Part shown: in pieces, positions 23,698 to 25,952 of the stretch
Position numbering within the stretch: position 1 is the first letter of the stretch
Layout of the letters: each line of letters opens with the position of its first letter
Made by a program: the position numbers and the translations under genes
Assembly: GCA_947624465.1 (NCBI GenBank)
Contig: CANQKJ010000007.1
Location: 1-25,952, forward strand
Direction of reading: 5' to 3'
DNA length: 25,952 bases
From: an uncultured Oscillospiraceae bacterium
GTDB lineage: Bacteria > Bacillota > Clostridia > Oscillospirales > Oscillospiraceae
The notes under the pieces: model-generated
Database searches by the model: none
What the model saw: only the letters and a program-made list of their open reading frames with translations
What the model was told of the DNA's origin: nothing

Positions 23698-23740
23698 TTG
23701 CTGATACTCCGTATCAGCAAAGCAGGGGTACCCCTGCTTT
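23698..23740. repeat. Twin hairpins upstream of the fkbH operon
   Basis: TTGCTGATAC/GTATCAGCAA with a 3-base loop (23698-23720) abuts a perfect 22-base palindrome at 23719-23740 whose arms are AAAGCAGGGG and CCCCTGCTTT. They lie 33 bases above the fkbH start in the 234-base gap after the ABC ATPase gene. No clean T-run follows on the minus strand. They could be an attenuator, an operator or an mRNA stabiliser. A weak minus-strand promoter (TTGAAA, 16 bases, TATTTT) may lie just upstream of them, around 23760-23790. Confidence 0.6.
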
Positions 23741-23899
23741 GTGAGTTGTTTTGAACGCATAAAATAAACGTTTGTCCTTCAATTTCAATGCATCCTGACA
23801 ACCGCGGCCATGGCTTTGATGCAACCGTGCAACTTGTCAATCTAAGATGTCCGAATAGACTATGTACGCTGCCGACAGCACTCTGAGTACAATAACGGC

Positions 23900-24673
23900 T
23901 CAGCTATTTAACATTTCTTTTGCTTGGTCGAGATTTATTTTTTTATCCAAAAACTGCTGATACAGATCACAGATACCTTCCGTGCTCCCTAACGCAACTT
24001 GTTCACCATGATCCAGCCAAAGGACCTTATTACACAGTTCTCTTACCTGACCCAAGGCATGGGTCACCAAAATAGTCGTAGCCCCTCGACTAAGGATCTC
24101 CCGCATTTTCGCCTCGCTTTTTTTACGGAATGCACCATCGCCGACGGCCAAAACCTCGTCCAGGATAAGAATATCCGGCTGTATCAAACTCGCAATGGAA
24201 AAGGCTAAACGCGCCCGCATCCCAGACGATAGCTGCCGGAACATCCTATCCTGGAACTCTTCTAACTCCGCAAATTCGATGATCTGATCATAGGTCTCAT
24301 CCATAAATTTGCGTGTATAGCCCATGATTGCACCACGGAGGTATACGTTCTCCCGCACAGTCAATTCACCGTCAAACCCGCTACCTAAATTTAATAGCGC
24401 TGCAACCGTTCCCTCACGTTTTACCTTTCCTTTGGTTGGCTCCATAATACCGGATACAACCTTCAATAGTGTCGATTTCCCCGCTCCGTTCGTGCCGATG
24501 ATCCCCAGCATATCGCCCTTTCCCAGCGCAAATGAGATATTCTTATCCGCCCAAAACTCCTTGACACAGTACTTCCCTGTCAATTTCCGCAACACAAATT
24601 CCTTTAACCCGATATTTTTAAAATCCCCAGTCATGTAACGGATAGACACATCATGCACTTCTAAAACACTCAT
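23900..24673 (-). CDS. Polysaccharide ABC exporter, ATP-binding subunit (Wzt/TagH-like)
   Basis: The 257-residue ATPase has Walker A GTNGAGKST (60-68), signature LSSGMRARLAFS, Walker B ILILDEVLAVGD (Asp172, Glu173) and switch His205 in LVTHALGQ. It ends soon after the nucleotide-binding domain, so it lacks the C-terminal glycan-binding domain of O-antigen Wzt proteins. I chose the ATG at 24673 because GGAGG lies 5 bases upstream and the family start (SVLEVHDVSIRY) follows; the earlier TTG is less likely. It starts 11 bases after the permease stop. It powers export of an undecaprenyl-linked polysaccharide or teichoic acid. Confidence 0.94.
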   Translation of the reverse strand: MSVLEVHDVSIRYMTGDFKNIGLKEFVLRKLTGKYCVKEFWADKNISFALGKGDMLGIIGTNGAGKSTLLKVVSGIMEPTKGKVKREGTVAALLNLGSGFDGELTVRENVYLRGAIMGYTRKFMDETYDQIIEFAELEEFQDRMFRQLSSGMRARLAFSIASLIQPDILILDEVLAVGDGAFRKKSEAKMREILSRGATTILVTHALGQVRELCNKVLWLDHGEQVALGSTEGICDLYQQFLDKKINLDQAKEMLNS

Positions 24674-24684
24674 AATATCCTCCG

Positions 24685-25452
24685 TCAAATATAGTACAAA
24701 AACTTTGTATTGTACTTCTTATACATGAAGCAACCCATTCCCAACGCGATGACTACATCCGCAGCCATCAGCAAATGGAACCAGATAGTAGGAACAGTGG
24801 CCTCGATTACTATTTTGCGGAAATATCGGATGAACAGGTAGATTGGATTCAACAAAAACAGATTTTGTCCCAATGGAGAGAATCTATCAATGGTATAAAA
24901 GATGGCGGACAAATAAGTAAGCATACGGAGAAATACATCATACAGATATTGTGTGTCCCGAAAGAAAATAAACAAAGCAGACAGCACCATGCCAATCCCA
25001 ATGTTAAACAGAGTCAGGCAACAAATCGGATAAATCAGGCAAACAACTCTCCACGTAAAGGTAATACCGTCAAAAGCCGCAAGCAAAAAGTAAATCACAA
25101 GCGTCAAAAGGAAATTGATCAGCGCTTGTACATTTCTGGAAAGCAGGAATAGATACTTTGGCACCGTCGCCATAGAAAAGATGCCCGCATTCCCACGCAA
25201 AGAACCCATTCCTCTTTTGGTTGCCTCGGAAAAAAAGCCAAATACCAAAGTTCCGCTGAACAAGTAAGTTGTGTAATGAGGCGTATCTCTTCCAAAAAAA
25301 CCGACCAGCATCATTCGCATGACCAGCAGCATCAGTAATGGAGATAAGAGACTCCAGCCAACGCCTAAAACAGTCCGCTTATACTTTTGCTTGAAATCAC
25401 GCTTGACCAGTTCCTCAAAGAGAAATTGATATTGAATCATCTTTTTTATCAT
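24685..25452 (-). CDS. Polysaccharide ABC exporter, permease subunit (Wzm/ABC-2)
   Basis: The 255-residue ABC-2 type permease has about six membrane segments and the family's N-terminal amphipathic lead (LVKRDFKQKYKRTVLGVGWS). AGGAG lies 7 bases before the ATG chosen at 25452; an upstream TTG is possible. It lies 20 bases after the rmlB stop and 11 before the ATPase, so the three form one unit. This gene and the ATPase are visibly more AT-rich than rmlB and fkbH on either side, suggesting separate acquisition. Confidence 0.93.
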   Translation of the reverse strand: MIKKMIQYQFLFEELVKRDFKQKYKRTVLGVGWSLLSPLLMLLVMRMMLVGFFGRDTPHYTTYLFSGTLVFGFFSEATKRGMGSLRGNAGIFSMATVPKYLFLLSRNVQALINFLLTLVIYFLLAAFDGITFTWRVVCLIYPICCLTLFNIGIGMVLSALFIFFRDTQYLYDVFLRMLTYLSAIFYTIDRFSPLGQNLFLLNPIYLFIRYFRKIVIEATVPTIWFHLLMAADVVIALGMGCFMYKKYNTKFLYYI

Positions 25453-25472
25453 AGAAAAACTCCTAATCAAAC

Positions 25473-25952
25473 TTAACTATACATTTTCTTGTAATAATCC
25501 CTATACACCCCGCTGGTCACGTGCTCCACCCACTCCGGGTTGTCCAGATACCACCGAATGGTCTCCGCCATGCCTTGTTCAAATATGTACTCCGGCCGCC
25601 AGCCCAGTTCGGTGGTGATCTTCGTGTTGTCGATGGCGTACCGCCGGTCATGGCCCGGCCGGTCCTGCACATGGGTGATGAGACTCTCCGGCTTGCCCAG
25701 CTCCTTTAGGATCATCCGCACGATCTCCAGGTTGGCCTTCTCGTTGTTGCCGCCGATGTTGTAGACCTCGCCCACACGGCCCTTCTCCAGCACCGTGGCG
25801 ATGGCCGCGCAGTGGTCTTTCACGTGCAGCCAGTCCCGGATCTGCATCCCGTCGCCGTAGACCGGCAGGGGCTTGTCCTCCAGGGCGTTGTGGATCATCA
25901 GCGGGATCAGCTTCTCCGGGAACTGATAGGGTCCGTAGTTGTTGGAACAGCG
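25473..25952 (-). CDS. rmlB: dTDP-glucose 4,6-dehydratase, C-terminal part (runs off window)
   Basis: The last 159 residues are present; the gene continues beyond 25952. The visible [18 protein letters not shown], followed by [16 protein letters not shown] and the Arg-rich [11 protein letters not shown] region, are diagnostic of RmlB. RmlB uses NAD to convert dTDP-glucose to dTDP-4-keto-6-deoxyglucose, on the way to dTDP-rhamnose and other deoxysugars. The catalytic Tyr and NAD-binding parts lie outside the window. It indicates that the exported glycan may contain rhamnose or a related deoxysugar. Confidence 0.95.
   Translation of the reverse strand, partial: RCSNNYGPYQFPEKLIPLMIHNALEDKPLPVYGDGMQIRDWLHVKDHCAAIATVLEKGRVGEVYNIGGNNEKANLEIVRMILKELGKPESLITHVQDRPGHDRRYAIDNTKITTELGWRPEYIFEQGMAETIRWYLDNPEWVEHVTSGVYRDYYKKMYS

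Noticed and set aside
22244..23704. Open frame of 486 codons antisense to the fkbH-like gene
   Set aside because: It has shadow-frame composition, and the opposite strand has all FkbH motifs.

Overview
The window looks like chromosome from a fairly GC-rich Firmicute, most likely a gut Clostridia of the Oscillospiraceae type. This is inferred from strong AGGAGG-type ribosome binding sites, clear sigma-A promoters (TTGACA/TATAAT-like with 17-base spacers), LytTR signalling, Gram-positive lipoproteins and the gene families present. No rRNA or intact tRNA is visible, so species is not resolved.

Region 1 (1-1735) is a decayed integration module: a shared repeat, a truncated and frameshifted tyrosine-recombinase pseudogene, a structured element and an att-like tRNA 3'-end fragment. 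Region 2 (about 1736-14542) looks like a genomic island. It holds a vapBC toxin-antitoxin pair, two tandem lipoprotein esterases, a LytTR response regulator and GHKL histidine kinase, a small lipoprotein, a circularly permuted GH3 glycosidase, a frameshifted flavodoxin-ferredoxin gene, and a second, intact copy of the integration module ending in a 23-base tRNA 3' end. The esterase and GH3 transcription units carry the same promoter layout: two LytTR-like half-sites 21 bases apart, 6 bases, the -35 box, 17 bases, the -10 box. The two-component system between them is therefore the obvious candidate regulator.

Region 3 (14543-25952, all minus strand) is a surface-polysaccharide locus. It opens with a remnant of UDP-galactopyranose mutase at the island edge. 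A tightly packed eight-gene operon follows, listed in transcription order: fkbH-like, transketolase N half, transketolase C half, MaoC hydratase, acyl carrier protein, SDR, MBOAT acyltransferase, SGNH protein with fibronectin-like domains. Upstream are an ABC-2 polysaccharide exporter (ATPase and permease) and the 3' part of rmlB, which runs off the window.

The eight-gene operon is the most striking system. It parallels the Dlt pathway (loader, carrier, MBOAT, extracytoplasmic SGNH partner), but the loader is FkbH-like and the operon adds a split transketolase, a hydratase and a reductase. I infer that it builds an unusual short hydroxyacyl group on a carrier protein and attaches it to an exported glycan. 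The chemistry of the acyl group cannot be read from sequence.
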